Source: CAWCKS01 sp963763485
GTDB taxonomy: Bacteria; Pseudomonadota; Alphaproteobacteria; Rhizobiales; Xanthobacteraceae
Reading direction: 5' to 3'
Assembly: GCA_963763485.1 (NCBI GenBank)
Contig: CAVXOW010000007.1
Location: forward strand, 248,001-312,000
Length of the DNA: 64,000 nt
Part shown: positions 34,580 through 44,119 of the stretch, in pieces
How positions within the stretch are numbered: position 1 is the stretch's first letter
How the letters are laid out: each line of letters starts with the position of its first letter
The notes under the pieces: model-generated
What the model saw: only the letters and a program-made list of their open reading frames with translations
Told to the model about the DNA's origin: nothing
Database searches by the model: none
Translations under genes and position numbers: made by a program

Positions 34580-35089
34580 TCACGGCTCTTTTGCGGCCGT
34601 GGTCCCAACGAATGAATCATACAGGAGGCCGATAACCCCGGCAACAATGGCCACGTCGGCGAGGTTGAACACGTACCAGTCGCGGTCCTTTCCGGCGATT
34701 TCGACATGAAACAGGGCAAAATCCATCACCGCGCCATAGGTAAAGCGGTCGATGGCGTTGCCGATCGCCCCGCCGAGGATCAACCCGAGGCCGGTCGCGG
34801 CCAGTGTCGACTGGACGCGGGCCAGCCAGATCAAAAGTCCGACAACGGCGGCGATCTTGACGCCGAGCAGGATCATCTCGCCGCCGGCGCTTGTGGTCTG
34901 GAACCAGCCGTAACTGATGCCTTTGTTCCAGGTCAGCACCAGGTCGAAGAACGGCGTGAGGTGGACCGCGCCGCGGCTCGCAATGTCGAACACCGACAGC
35001 AGCCAGAATTTTGCGGCCTGATCGAGCGCGAGTGAAACCACCGCGGCGATCAGGCCAGCCTTCAGAAAATAGCGGCGTGCGTGCTGCAT
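34580..35089 (-). CDS. lspA: Lipoprotein signal peptidase (signal peptidase II)
   Basis: A 169-residue inner membrane aspartyl protease that removes the signal peptides of prolipoproteins. Four membrane helices are visible. The catalytic aspartates are in GNAIDRF and FNLADVAI, both in the standard places. LDQAAKFWL is the conserved N-terminal motif. The start lies 12 bases after the lysine-rich tail that follows ileS, in the classical ribF-ileS-lspA gene order. Intact. Confidence 0.94.
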   Translation of the reverse strand: MQHARRYFLKAGLIAAVVSLALDQAAKFWLLSVFDIASRGAVHLTPFFDLVLTWNKGISYGWFQTTSAGGEMILLGVKIAAVVGLLIWLARVQSTLAATGLGLILGGAIGNAIDRFTYGAVMDFALFHVEIAGKDRDWYVFNLADVAIVAGVIGLLYDSFVGTTAAKEP

Positions 35090-35101
35090 CGACCGGGATG
35101 C

Positions 35102-35375
35102 CTACTTCTTTGTCTTCGTCGTCTTTTTCGCCGCTTTCTTCCTGGCTTTTTTCACGCGCCGTGTCGAAGACGTTGCTCTCTTGACGGCCTTTTTGTTCGG
35201 CTTTGCTGTCTTTTTCGCGCTCTTTTTCGCAGCCGCCTTCTTGGTTTTTCTTGCAGCCTTCTTCGCAACCGCTTTCCGGGCTTTCTTCTTGTTCTTACGC
35301 GTTTCTTGGCGCTCTTCTTGGCTCGGGCACTCGTCGTTGCCGAAGGCTTCTCGGCCACGGTTTTCGGCTCGCTGT
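35102..35375 (-). other. Lysine/alanine-rich coding tail following ileS, in other frames
   Basis: After the ileS stop at 35376 the sequence still reads like protein in other frames. One frame gives KPAVNSEPKTVAEKPSATT and then lysine pairs. About 35300 it passes into a third frame with repeated AAKKSAKK, KAVKR and KKAAKKTTKTKK up to a TAG at 35102. Joined by two single-base corrections this is a tail of about 95 residues rich in Lys and Ala, like histone H1-type tails. I infer that it is the natural C-terminus of IleS. It could also be a separate small basic protein. Confidence 0.55.
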
Positions 35376-38300
35376 TTACAGCCGGCTTGCTGGCTTGGCG
35401 CGCTTGATCGGCGGCGCGTCTTCGCTGGCCACAGGCGCGGCCGGCTGCACCGGCGGCGCGAAGTCGACCACGGGCAACGCACGCTCCGCGACTTGTGGCG
35501 CGGCTTGCGCCACGCGTCCGACGTCGACGCCCATCGCCCGCCACTCGCGCAGCGCTTTTGCGTCGCGCGGCGAGACGTCGGGGTATTCGGGATCGGAGCC
35601 GACCGTCTGCAGGATGCGCCAGCTGCGCGCGCATTTCGTGCCGACCGCGCGTTCGACCACAACGGCGACACCGGGCACGTCGCTCAATGTGAATGCAGCA
35701 GCCGGCGCCTCGCCCTCCTGAACCTCGTAGTTCGAGGTGATGCAGACTTCGGCGAGGTCGATGTCGGCGAGCAGGGACAGCAGCGCGCGGTCGGCAACGT
35801 AGATGATCGGCGATGCTTCCAGCGACGAGCCGATGCGCTTGGCCGCGCGCTCGATCTCGAGCGCGCCAGTGACGACGCGGCGCACGTCACGGATCTTGTC
35901 CCACTTCTTCGCCAGCGCGTCGTCCTGGTAACGCTCGAGGTCGGTCGGGAACGTCGTCAGATGGACCGACGCTGCGCCGTTGCCGTTGCGGTTGGTCCAG
36001 GCTTCCTCCGAGGTGAAGCTCAAGACCGGTGCCAGCCATTTCAGGATGGTGTCGCACAGGATGTCGACCGTGGTCAGCGCCGCCTTGCGCGCGAGCGAGG
36101 AGGGCGGATCGCAGTACAGCGTATCTTTCCGGATATCGAAGTAGAACGCGCTGAGCTCGGCGTTCATGAACGCGGCGACGCTTGCGACCACCGTCTTGTA
36201 GTCGAAGTCGGCATAGGCCGGCCGGACCACCGCATCGAGCTGGGCGAGCCCGTGCAGCATCAGCCGTTCGAGCTCGGGCATGTCTTCGAACGCGAGCGTG
36301 TCTTCAGGTCTTGCATGATGCAACGTGCCAAGCATCCAGCGGATGGTGTTGCGCAGCTTGCGGTAGCTCTCGACGGTGTTCTTGAGGATCTCCGGACCGA
36401 CGCGCTGGTCGTCGGCATAGTCGGTGGCGCAGACCCAGAGGCGCAGGATATCGGCGCCGGATTGCTTGATGACGTCCTGTGGCTCGATGGTGTTGCCGAG
36501 CGACTTCGACATCTTGCGGCCTTGCTCGTCCAGCGTGAAGCCGTGGGTCAGGACGATGTCATAGGGCGCGCGGCCGCGCGTGCCGCAGCTCTCCAGCAGC
36601 GAGGAGTGGAACCAGCCGCGATGCTGGTCGCTGCCTTCGAGGTACATCACAGTGTCCTCGCCGCCATCGACCTTGCGGACGATGGTGCCGAGCTGCGGAA
36701 AGTGCTGCTTGTCCTCCAGCACGAAGGCGTGGGTCGAGCCGGAGTTCGAACCAGACGTCGAGGATGTCGTCGACCTTGCTCCAACCCTCGGCCGCTAGCG
36801 TGGACCCGAGGAATTGCTCGCGCGCGCCCTCGGCATACCAGGCGTCGGCGCCTTCATTCATAAAGGCTTCGACGATGCGCTGGTTGACGGTCTCGTCCTC
36901 AAGGATTTCGACCGCGCCGTCGCCGCGTTCCTTGACGAACACCGCGATCGGCACGCCCCAGGCGCGCTGGCGCGAAATCACCCAGTCCGGACGGTTGACG
37001 ATCATGCCGTTGAGGCGGTTCTGGCCCGACGGCGGCACCCACTTCGTCACGGAGATCGCGTGCAGCGCGCGGGCGCGCAGCGTGTCGCCGTGCTTCACCT
37101 GGCCATTGTCCGCGATGTCTTTGTCCATCGCGATGAACCATTGCGGTGTGTTGCGGAAGATCACCGGCTTCTTCGAGCGCCAGGAGTGCGGATACTGGTG
37201 CTTCAGCCGGCCGCGCGCGAGCAGCATGCCGGCCTCGACCAACGCCTTGATCACGGCGTCGTTGGCGTCGCCCTTCTCGCCCTTGTCGGTGAGCACGCGC
37301 TTGCCGGTGAAGCCGGGCGCCTGCTCGGTGTAGGCGCCGTTCTCGTCGACGGTGTAGGGGATCGTGGTGTTGATGCCGCGGGCTTCGAGCGCGCGCGCAT
37401 TGGCTGTCCAGACGTCGAAATCTTCGCGGCCGTGGCTCGGCGCGGTGTGCACGAAGCCGGTGCCGGTGTCGTCGGTGACGTGATCGCCGGCGAGGAGGGG
37501 GACGCGAAAGCCGTAGCCGCCGCCGAAGCCGCTGAGCGGGTGCGTGCATTCCAGCGTCGCGAGTGCGCTCGACGGGATTTCACCGACCCGCTCGTAACGT
37601 TCGACGCGCGCCTGTTTGAAGACCGCTTCGGCAAGCGGATCGGCAAGGATCAAGAGGTCGCCGGTTTTTGCCCAATTGTCCGCAGGCGCTTCGGTGACGC
37701 GATAGAGTCCATAAGCAATTTTCGGCGAATAGCTGATCGCGCGGTTGCCGGGCAGCGTCCAGGGCGTTGTGGTCCAGATCAGCACGCTTGCGTCTGCGAC
37801 CGCGTCGACCAGGGCGGCAGTCACGTCTTTCACCGAGCCAAGCTCGACCTCGGCCACCGGAAACTTCACCCAAACCTGGTCGCTGGTGTAATCCTCGTAC
37901 TCGACCTCGGCCTCGGCGAGCGCGGTCTTCTCGACCACGCTCCACATCACCGGCTTCGAGCCGCGGTAGAGCGTGCCGTTGGCGACGAATTTCATCAGCT
38001 CGCGCGCGATCACAGCTTCCGCCGGAAAGTCCATCGTCGCGTAGCGGTGGTCCCAGTCGCCGATGATGCCGAGCCGCTTGAACTCCTCGCGCTGCACGCC
38101 AAGCCAGTGCGTCGCGTACGCCCGGCATTCCTGGCGGAACGCGATCATTGCCGCGGAATTCTTCAGGTCCGGCTTCTGCTTGCCCTTGGAGCGGTAGTTC
38201 TCTTCCTCGATCTTCCACTCGATCGGCAGGCCATGGCAGTCCCAGCCCGGTACATAGTTGGAATCGAAGCCGAGCATCTGCTGGCTCTTGGTCACCACGT

Positions 38301-38562
38301 CTTTCAGGATCTTGTTCAGCGCGGTGCCGATGTGGATGTTGCCGTTGGCGTAGGGCGGCCCGTCATGCAGCACGAACTTCGGCCGGCCGGCCGAAGCGTC
38401 ACGCAAGGCTTCGTAGAGCTTGATCTCGTTCCAGCGCTTCAGGATCTCCGGTTCGCGCTGGGGCAGGCCGGCGCGCATCGGGAATTCGGTCAGCGGCAGG
38501 AACAGGGTTTTCGAATAGTCGGCGGCGCCTGATTTATCGGCGGGCTGGTCAGATTGGGTCAT
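35376..38562 (-). CDS. ileS: Isoleucyl-tRNA synthetase, with one frameshift
   Basis: IleS charges tRNA-Ile and proofreads valine. From ATG 38562 the frame has the class I motif GNIHIGTALNKIL, the editing domain, and VDDILDVWF. At about 36745 one extra A (coding strand) turns WFDSGSTHAF into WFELRL and closes the frame at 36559. The true continuation resumes at once in another frame with EGSDQHRGWF and the KMSKS motif (GRKMSKSLGN), then the anticodon-binding domain to 35376. Since IleS is essential and no second copy is visible, an assembly error is the simplest explanation. A lysine-rich tail may follow. ribF lies upstream, lspA downstream. Confidence 0.9.
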
Positions 38563-38928
38563 GGCGGGTCTTTGAACAGCGATCAGCTAATGGGCGCTTC
38601 GGACAAGACGAATGTGGCGAACGCCGGTGAAGAGTGAGAGGCGCGAAACGAAATCCCGGTCTTGCGCGCGAGCCTTGGGAAGCTCAGGCGGAAGCCGGGC
38701 CGCTAATGCCGATGATAATGCGCCGTGCCGACATGGCGGCGTTGTAGCAGGCGGGAGTTGCGCGGGAAAGTGCGGATGTGGCGCGATCGCGCGAGAGACT
38801 CTCGCTCCATCCCCCTGCAAGGGGGAGGGTCGGGGTGGGGGTCTTCTTGCTCCAACGCCTCGACAAGGAGACCCCCACCCGACTGCTTCGCAGTCGACCT
38901 CCCCCTTGCAGGGGGAGGTAAGGAAAAA
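38563..38928. other. Intergenic region between ileS and ribF
   Basis: 366 bases without a convincing gene. The left 240 bases hold nothing I recognise; the right part is the family D repeat at 38811-38919. Confidence 0.6.
38811..38919. repeat. Intergenic palindromic repeat, family D
   Basis: Starts CCCCCTGCAAGGGGGAGG and ends CCTCCCCCTTGCAGGGGG. The inner parts GGGGTGGGGGTC and GACCCCCACCC are inverted, with the hairpin GACTGCTTCGCAGTC beside them. Confidence 0.75.
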
Positions 38929-39900
38929 TCACCCGATCTCGCCGAGCTTGGGAAAGGCGTCCGGCGCGGCGGCCAGCGCGGCGCGCGCCTTTGTCGCATC
39001 GTCATCCATTTGGCGGATCAGGGCGTCGACGCCGTCGAACTTCAGTTCGTCGCGGATGTAGGCGATGAAGGCGACGTCGAGCACCGCGCCGTACAGATCG
39101 CCCGTGAAATCGAACACGAAGGTCTCCAGCAGCGGCGCGCCGTTATCGAAGGTCGGGCGCCGGCCGAAGCTCGCGACCCCGTCAAGCCGCTCCTTGCCGC
39201 GGCCGACCCGCACCGCATAGATGCCGTGCCGCAGCGCGCAGTTCGCATCGAGCCGCATGTTGGCGGTGGGAAACCCGAGATCCCGGCCGCGCTTTTCGCC
39301 GTGGACCACTTCGCGGGTCACGAACCAGGGATAGCCGAGCATCGAGGTGGCGTCGGCGATCTCGCCCCGGCTCAGCGCCTCGCGGATTGCGGTCGAGGAT
39401 ACCGCGCGCCCCTCGACGTCGAAATGTGGTTCGACATGGACCTCGATCCCGAGCCTCGGGGCCTCGGCCTTGAGCAGCGTCGGCGAGCCCGAGCGGCCCT
39501 TGCCGAAATGGAAGTCGTAGCCGACCGCGATTCCGGAGATACCGAGCCGCTCGATCAGATCATGGTGAATGAAATCCTGAGCCGGGGTCGCCGCGCGATT
39601 CTGGTCGAAGGTCATCACCACGGCACCGTCGAGGCCGGTGCCGGCGAGCAGGCGCAGCTTGTCGACCTCGTCGGTCAGGCGAAATTGCGGGGTGCCGCGG
39701 GCAAAGAAGTCGCGCGGGTGCGGCTCGAAGGTCATCGCCAGCGCTTGCGTGCCGCGCGCCTTTGCCATGCGCACGGCGGCGGCGATCACAGCGCGATGAC
39801 CCCGGTGCACGCCGTCGAAATTGCCGAGTGCGATGACCGCGCCACGCGGAATGTCTGCGGCAGGCGTGGAATCGCGGATGATTTTGAAGCGAGAGGGCAT
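38929..39900 (-). CDS. ribF: Bifunctional riboflavin kinase/FAD synthetase
   Basis: A 323-residue RibF from ATG 39900; the frame is open to 40002 but homology starts at PSRFKIIRDS. The N-terminal FMN adenylyltransferase domain has ALGNFDGVHRGHRAVI and TFEPHPRDFF. The C-terminal kinase domain has GRDLGFPTANM, HGIYAVRV and the ETFVFDFTGDLYG segment. It makes FMN and FAD from riboflavin. Order ribF-ileS-lspA is conserved among proteobacteria. A CtrA-like sequence lies 15 bases ahead of the start. Confidence 0.94.
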   Translation of the reverse strand: MPSRFKIIRDSTPAADIPRGAVIALGNFDGVHRGHRAVIAAAVRMAKARGTQALAMTFEPHPRDFFARGTPQFRLTDEVDKLRLLAGTGLDGAVVMTFDQNRAATPAQDFIHHDLIERLGISGIAVGYDFHFGKGRSGSPTLLKAEAPRLGIEVHVEPHFDVEGRAVSSTAIREALSRGEIADATSMLGYPWFVTREVVHGEKRGRDLGFPTANMRLDANCALRHGIYAVRVGRGKERLDGVASFGRRPTFDNGAPLLETFVFDFTGDLYGAVLDVAFIAYIRDELKFDGVDALIRQMDDDATKARAALAAAPDAFPKLGEIG

Positions 39901-39914
39901 GGAGAAGGTGAGAA

Positions 39915-39929
39915 CTAACCGTTTGTTAA
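39915..39929. promoter_or_regulatory. Weak CtrA-type sequence between ribF and cheY
   Basis: CTAACCGTTTGTTAA differs by one base from the TTAA-N7-TTAA core. A TTAA-N8-TTAA sequence, one base too wide, is at 40046-40061. Both lie in the region shared by ribF and the CheY gene. Confidence 0.3.
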
Positions 39930-40204
39930 GTCCATCAAAGAGGGTGTGCAGCGGCGATAAGTCAAGGTGCGGGCGGGTTGGGCCGCTCCCGCAAAAATGC
40001 ACCTAACAGGTTGAAGGGCAGAGGCCTTTTCTACCGGACGGACGATTAACGGGCTGTTTAACGACAAATGCTAGTTCTGACAGCGGTCCGTGGGGCGCGG
40101 ACGCCATCAGCTGTCGAGGCTTTGAGCCGTTCGTGCCCGAAATTTTGAGTTGGCAGAACGCCTTCGAGGGCTGCAGCCAGGCGTTGCGTGGGAGGAAAAA
40201 GATT

Positions 40205-40594
40205 ATGGCTGTCGATTTGTCGATGACGGTCCTGGTGGTGGACGATTACAACACCATGATCCGGATCATCCGCAACCTGCTCAAGCAGTTGGGTTTCGAG
40301 AATATCGATGACGCCAGCGACGGCTCGGCGGCGCTCAACAAGATGCGGAGCAAGAAATACGGCCTCGTGATCTCCGACTGGAATATGGAGCCGATGACCG
40401 GCTTCGATCTTCTGAAGGAGGTGCGCGGCGACCCGAATCTGGCGATGACGCCGTTCATCATGGTCACCGCGGAATCGAAGACCGAGAACGTGATCGCTGC
40501 CAAGAAGGCCGGCGTCAACAACTACATCGTCAAGCCGTTCAACGCCGCGACGTTGAAGAGCAAGATCGAAGCGGTATTCCCCGACGGGGCGTGA
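40205..40594 (+). CDS. CheY-like single-domain response regulator
   Basis: A 129-residue receiver domain from ATG 40205 with GGGAGG upstream. The acidic pair is Asp13-Asp14, the phosphate acceptor Asp58 in VISDWNM, the signalling Thr88 and the Lys110 in VKPF. The first helix, MIRIIRNLLKQLGF, is very close to CheY of chemotaxis, which binds the flagellar switch. No kinase, receptor or other chemotaxis gene is near, so it is an orphan here. A 200-base leader separates it from ribF and contains CtrA-like sequences. Intact. Confidence 0.92.
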   Translation: MAVDLSMTVLVVDDYNTMIRIIRNLLKQLGFENIDDASDGSAALNKMRSKKYGLVISDWNMEPMTGFDLLKEVRGDPNLAMTPFIMVTAESKTENVIAAKKAGVNNYIVKPFNAATLKSKIEAVFPDGA

Positions 40595-40605
40595 GGTTCT
40601 TCCCC

Positions 40606-40720
40606 GTCGTCCCTGCGAACGCGGGGAGTTGAGACGACGGACCGCCGCTATCCTGTTGTCCTTTATATTTGCCGAACAGGGCCGCGAGCACTTGGGCTAA
40701 AGGTCCCCGCGTTCGCGGGT
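40606..40720. repeat. Intergenic inverted repeat, family G
   Basis: CCTGCGAACGCGGGGAG at the left and GGTCCCCGCGTTCGCGGG at the right are inverted. The middle shows no structure I can name. It separates the convergent cheY and HAD genes. Confidence 0.5.
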
Positions 40721-40731
40721 CGACAATTCCC

Positions 40732-41595
40732 TCACCATTTCAACTTCGGCGTCACCGCGCGCGGCGGATGGCTCGCGTCGGCGAACAGCTTGAGCATTGC
40801 TTGGGGCTCCGGATTGTCGCGCTCGCCGAGCTCGCCGGCATGGATGCCGGCCGTGACGAACAGGCACGGCAGCCCCATGCGGTTGGCGCCGGCAAGATCC
40901 GTCCGCACGGAATCGCCGATGGCCAGCACCCGCGTCGGAGGGGTCGTCGCGCCACGTGCCTGCGCTGCCAGCGTCAGCGCGCGCTCGTAGATCGGCGGAT
41001 GCGGTTTGCCCGCCCATAACACATTGCCGCCGAGCGTCTCGTACAGCTCGGCCAGCGCGCCGGCGCAGTAGATCAACCGGTGGCCGCGCTCGACCACGAT
41101 GTCGGGATTGGCACACACCATGGTCAACTTGCGCTCGGCGGCGCGCGCAAGAGTCTCGCGGTAATTCTCGGGCCCCTCGTGCTCGTCGTCGAACAGGCCG
41201 CTGCAGACGATGTAGTCGGCGCGCTCGACCAACTCGAAGGTGACGCCGAAGTCGCGAAACAGCGAGCCGTCGCGCTCGGGGCCGATATGGTACAGCGATT
41301 GCTCGCGATGGTCGGAGATATAGGCGCGGGTCAGGTCGCCCGACGAGACGATCGCGTCGTAGACGTCGGGCTTGATCGCAAGGCGCTGCAACATGCGCTC
41401 GACCGCGTCATGCGGTCGCGGCGCGTTGGTGATCAGCACCACGGTACCGCCATTCCTGCGAAACGCTGCAAGCGCGTCGCAGGCGTCGCTCCATTGCTGC
41501 AGGCCGTTGTGCACGACGCCCCAGATATCGGAGAGGATGACGTCAACGCCGTCGACAAGGTCGCGCAGCCGCTCGGTGTATTGCGGTGTGGTCAT
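40732..41595 (-). CDS. HAD-superfamily class IIA hydrolase (TIGR01459 type)
   Basis: A 287-residue phosphatase-like protein. Motif I is LSDIWGVVHNG, where the usual DxD second Asp is Trp, as in the TIGR01459 branch. Motif II is VVLITNAPRP. The cap region contains VCANPDIVVERG. Motifs III/IV are AGKPHPPIYE and AIGDSVRTDLAGA. Members of the wider class include phosphoglycolate phosphatase and NagD. The exact substrate is not known. It is convergent with cheY and has a repeat at each end. Confidence 0.88.
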   Translation of the reverse strand: MTTPQYTERLRDLVDGVDVILSDIWGVVHNGLQQWSDACDALAAFRRNGGTVVLITNAPRPHDAVERMLQRLAIKPDVYDAIVSSGDLTRAYISDHREQSLYHIGPERDGSLFRDFGVTFELVERADYIVCSGLFDDEHEGPENYRETLARAAERKLTMVCANPDIVVERGHRLIYCAGALAELYETLGGNVLWAGKPHPPIYERALTLAAQARGATTPPTRVLAIGDSVRTDLAGANRMGLPCLFVTAGIHAGELGERDNPEPQAMLKLFADASHPPRAVTPKLKW

Positions 41596-41643
41596 GAGCG
41601 ACTAACGCAGTTGGTTAATCGCGCCGGCTTGACCGGGCGATCT

Positions 41644-41758
41644 CCGCTCATCCCCGTGGATGCGGGGACACGGTTTGTGCATCGGAAACGGGCGACAGGA
41701 GCACTGGATGCCACTGCGTTGAAGCGGGGAATGCCCGACCGGTAGCGGGAATGAGTCG
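41644..41758. repeat. Diverged family C repeat
   Basis: CCGCTCATCCCCGTGGATGCGGGGAC resembles the left end of family C (shown in part), and the right end GCGGGAATGAG is the family's right end. The middle is not conserved. It fills the space before the EAL gene. Confidence 0.5.
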
Positions 41759-41785
41759 GTTGAGATAACTAGCCATGCGGACGGG

Positions 41786-43321
41786 CTAATGACGTCTTCG
41801 CCGCGAGATCAAGTCGGGCCGGCGGCGCGGCGCAGCAGCGCGGCACTGCCGACGTTTCGCGCCTGCTCGGCCCGCGATGCGGGATTTCCGCGCGTCGCGG
41901 CTGCAGGTGGCGCGTGGCGCGGCGGTGCCGTTGCGCTTCGGTTGTTCCGGGATTGCGTCCACCTTGGTGTCCGTCTTCGCATCATGCCCCATCGTGACCT
42001 GGTCGCTGACACCGCCCGGGCCGGCGTCGGCGCGCAGCGGCCTTGGCGGCGCGAACAGGAAGCCCTGGCCGTAGCGCACGTCGTAGTCGAGCAGGTCGAC
42101 CACCGCGCGTTCGCTTTCGATCCGCTCGGCCACGAGGTCGATGCCGAACCGCCCGAGCAGGTCCGAGAGATCGGCCGGATGAATGTCGGAGGTCGAGATG
42201 CGGTTCTGGTCGAGCAGCAGCGCCGCCGGCACCTTCACGAAACGGACGCCGCGGTCGGCGAGCTCGCGCGGCTCGATTCGCAAGTCCGTGACGTTGTCGA
42301 TCGAGAAGCGGAAGCCGCGCTGCGCCAGCGCCGCAAGGTGTTCGCTCTCCAGCGGTCCGAGGTTGCGGAACGTGCTCTGCCGGAACTCGAGCACCAGCGA
42401 TGGCGCGAGTGCGCGGTTGGCGTCGAGGAAGTCGAGGCACTGCTTGAACGCCTCGACGTCGCGCAGCGTCACCCCGGCGATGTTGCAGAACAGCCCGATG
42501 TCCTTGTTGCGCACCAGGAGCCGCCGCAGCACCTGGACGCAGCGCAGCAGCACCTGGTTGTCGATGGCAGGCATCACGCCGGACAACTCGGCGGCCTCGA
42601 TGAACTCGGTCGCGGTCAGGACCTTGTCGTCCTCGTCGCGCAGCCGCGACATCACCTCGTAGTAGCGCACCTTGCGCTGCGGCAGCGTCACCAGCGGCTG
42701 CAGGTAGAGGTCGATGCGATTGGCCTCGACCGCCGCGCGGATGACCTTGGCAACCGCAGGGGCCGTGACGGGAGGTTTTGCCTCTTGCGGCGCGGGCGCC
42801 GGCTCGGGGGCGGCTTTCGGCGCCGGCGCGATCGAGACGTCCTGGTGCAGCAGCGCGATCTGCGGGGGTGCAGCCGGCTCTGCCGGTGGCGGCGGCGCGG
42901 CGGCGATATCGGCGAGCGCGGTCAGCGCATCGTCATGGGAGGCGACCGACACCGCGAGCTGCTTCATCATGGTGCCGAGTTCGTTGATCTCGCCCGCCAG
43001 CGGATCGACCCGGCTGTTGACGACGTGCTCGGCGGAGACCGACTTGTTTTCGAGCGCCGCCAGCCTGCGGCCGAACTCGGCGACCTGGCGCGCGAGGTCG
43101 GCGGTGCCGCGCGAGAGGTCCGCGATTTGCGTGCCGACGTCGCTGCGGTCCTTCAGCCGCATCGACACCGCGTTGTAGAGGATCAGGAAGGTGAAGGCGG
43201 ACAGCGCAATGATCGCGGCCTCGGAGGCCCGCAGACCCGCCACCGTATACAGCACCATGCCCAACGAAGCCGCGATCAGAACCATGCAGATCGCGACGAA
43301 AATTGTCGAAATACGAATCAT
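41786..43321 (-). CDS. Membrane protein with degenerate EAL domain
   Basis: A 511-residue protein. Two membrane helices occupy about residues 4-50. A likely coiled coil follows (about 60-130), then a Pro/Ala-rich linker and an EAL domain (about 195-440). EAL enzymes hydrolyse cyclic di-GMP. Several metal and base residues remain: EVM for EAL, the Asn of FCNIAG, the Glu of LEFRQS, VAERIES, YGQGF. But the paired aspartates read IDN and the usual KxD reads KVP. I expect weak or no catalysis and perhaps a ligand-sensing role. The last 70 residues are Arg-rich and may be read in the wrong frame after an indel. Confidence 0.85.
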   Translation of the reverse strand: MIRISTIFVAICMVLIAASLGMVLYTVAGLRASEAAIIALSAFTFLILYNAVSMRLKDRSDVGTQIADLSRGTADLARQVAEFGRRLAALENKSVSAEHVVNSRVDPLAGEINELGTMMKQLAVSVASHDDALTALADIAAAPPPPAEPAAPPQIALLHQDVSIAPAPKAAPEPAPAPQEAKPPVTAPAVAKVIRAAVEANRIDLYLQPLVTLPQRKVRYYEVMSRLRDEDDKVLTATEFIEAAELSGVMPAIDNQVLLRCVQVLRRLLVRNKDIGLFCNIAGVTLRDVEAFKQCLDFLDANRALAPSLVLEFRQSTFRNLGPLESEHLAALAQRGFRFSIDNVTDLRIEPRELADRGVRFVKVPAALLLDQNRISTSDIHPADLSDLLGRFGIDLVAERIESERAVVDLLDYDVRYGQGFLFAPPRPLRADAGPGGVSDQVTMGHDAKTDTKVDAIPEQPKRNGTAAPRATCSRDARKSRIAGRAGAKRRQCRAAAPRRRPDLISRRRRH

Positions 43322-43414
43322 CGACAGCGCACGCCCCAGTCCTTGGAATCGAGCGTAGCACCATTGTCGAATTCGCCGGGGATTCTTTCTGCAACGGGAA
43401 GGGGAAAACGTTGC

Positions 43415-44119
43415 CTACGCCGCTTGCTTCGGCGCCGCGAGCTGACCGTCGACGATCTCGAGCCGGCGATCCATCCGCGCGGCGAGGTTCAAGTCATGGG
43501 TCACGGCAACGATGGTCTTGCCGTTGATGTCGACCAGGTCGCGCAGGATCGCAAAGACCTGGGCGCTCGACCTGGAATCGAGGCTGCCGGTCGGCTCGTC
43601 GGCGAGGATGACCGGCGGATCGTTGGCGAGCGCGCGGGCGACCGCAACGCGCTGGCGCTGGCCGCCCGAAAGCTGGTCCGGCGTCTTGCGGCGGTGGTCG
43701 GCAAGGCCGAGCTGGTCGAGCAGCTGGTCGGCACGGGCGGCAATCGCCGCCGGCGACAGCCGCCCGAGCGCACGCATCGGCATGGCGACGTTCTCGGCGA
43801 TGGTGAACTCCGGCAGCAGGAAGTGGAACTGGAACACGAATCCGAGCGAACTCAGCCTGACTTCGGCGCGTTCATCCTCGCTCATCGCGGCGGTCGAGCG
43901 GCCGCCGATCAGCACGTCGCCCTCGGTCGGCAGGTCGAGCAGGCCCAGCAGATAGAGCAGGGACGACTTGCCGGACCCGGACGGGCCGGTGATGGCGACG
44001 AACTCGGCCGGATAGATGGCAAGGTTGATGTCGTGGACCAGCGTGACCGGAACCACCCCGGGGAGCACGCGGCTGACATGCCGGGTTTCGACGATCGGCG
44101 GGCGCGGCGCACGCGTCAT
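43415..44119 (-). CDS. ABC transporter ATP-binding protein (LolD/DevA-like)
   Basis: A 234-residue ATPase from ATG 44119. The Walker A is GPSGSGKSS, the signature LSGGQRQRVAVARAL, the Walker B VILADEPTGSLD and the switch His is in AVTHDLN. FQFHFLLPEFTIAENV is a typical LolD/MacB segment. The start overlaps the stop of the permease gene as ATGA. It powers the FtsX-like permease encoded upstream. Its order adaptor-permease-ATPase is that of DevBCA-type exporters. Confidence 0.92.
   Translation of the reverse strand: MTRAPRPPIVETRHVSRVLPGVVPVTLVHDINLAIYPAEFVAITGPSGSGKSSLLYLLGLLDLPTEGDVLIGGRSTAAMSEDERAEVRLSSLGFVFQFHFLLPEFTIAENVAMPMRALGRLSPAAIAARADQLLDQLGLADHRRKTPDQLSGGQRQRVAVARALANDPPVILADEPTGSLDSRSSAQVFAILRDLVDINGKTIVAVTHDLNLAARMDRRLEIVDGQLAAPKQAA

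Noticed and set aside
36814..38532. A 572-codon open frame on the plus strand
   Set aside because: Antisense to ileS; low-complexity shadow translation.
40732..41595. HAD protein as a pseudoenzyme because motif I lacks the second Asp
   Set aside because: The DIWGVVHNG form with Trp is, as far as I know, normal in the TIGR01459 branch, so it is not evidence of lost function.
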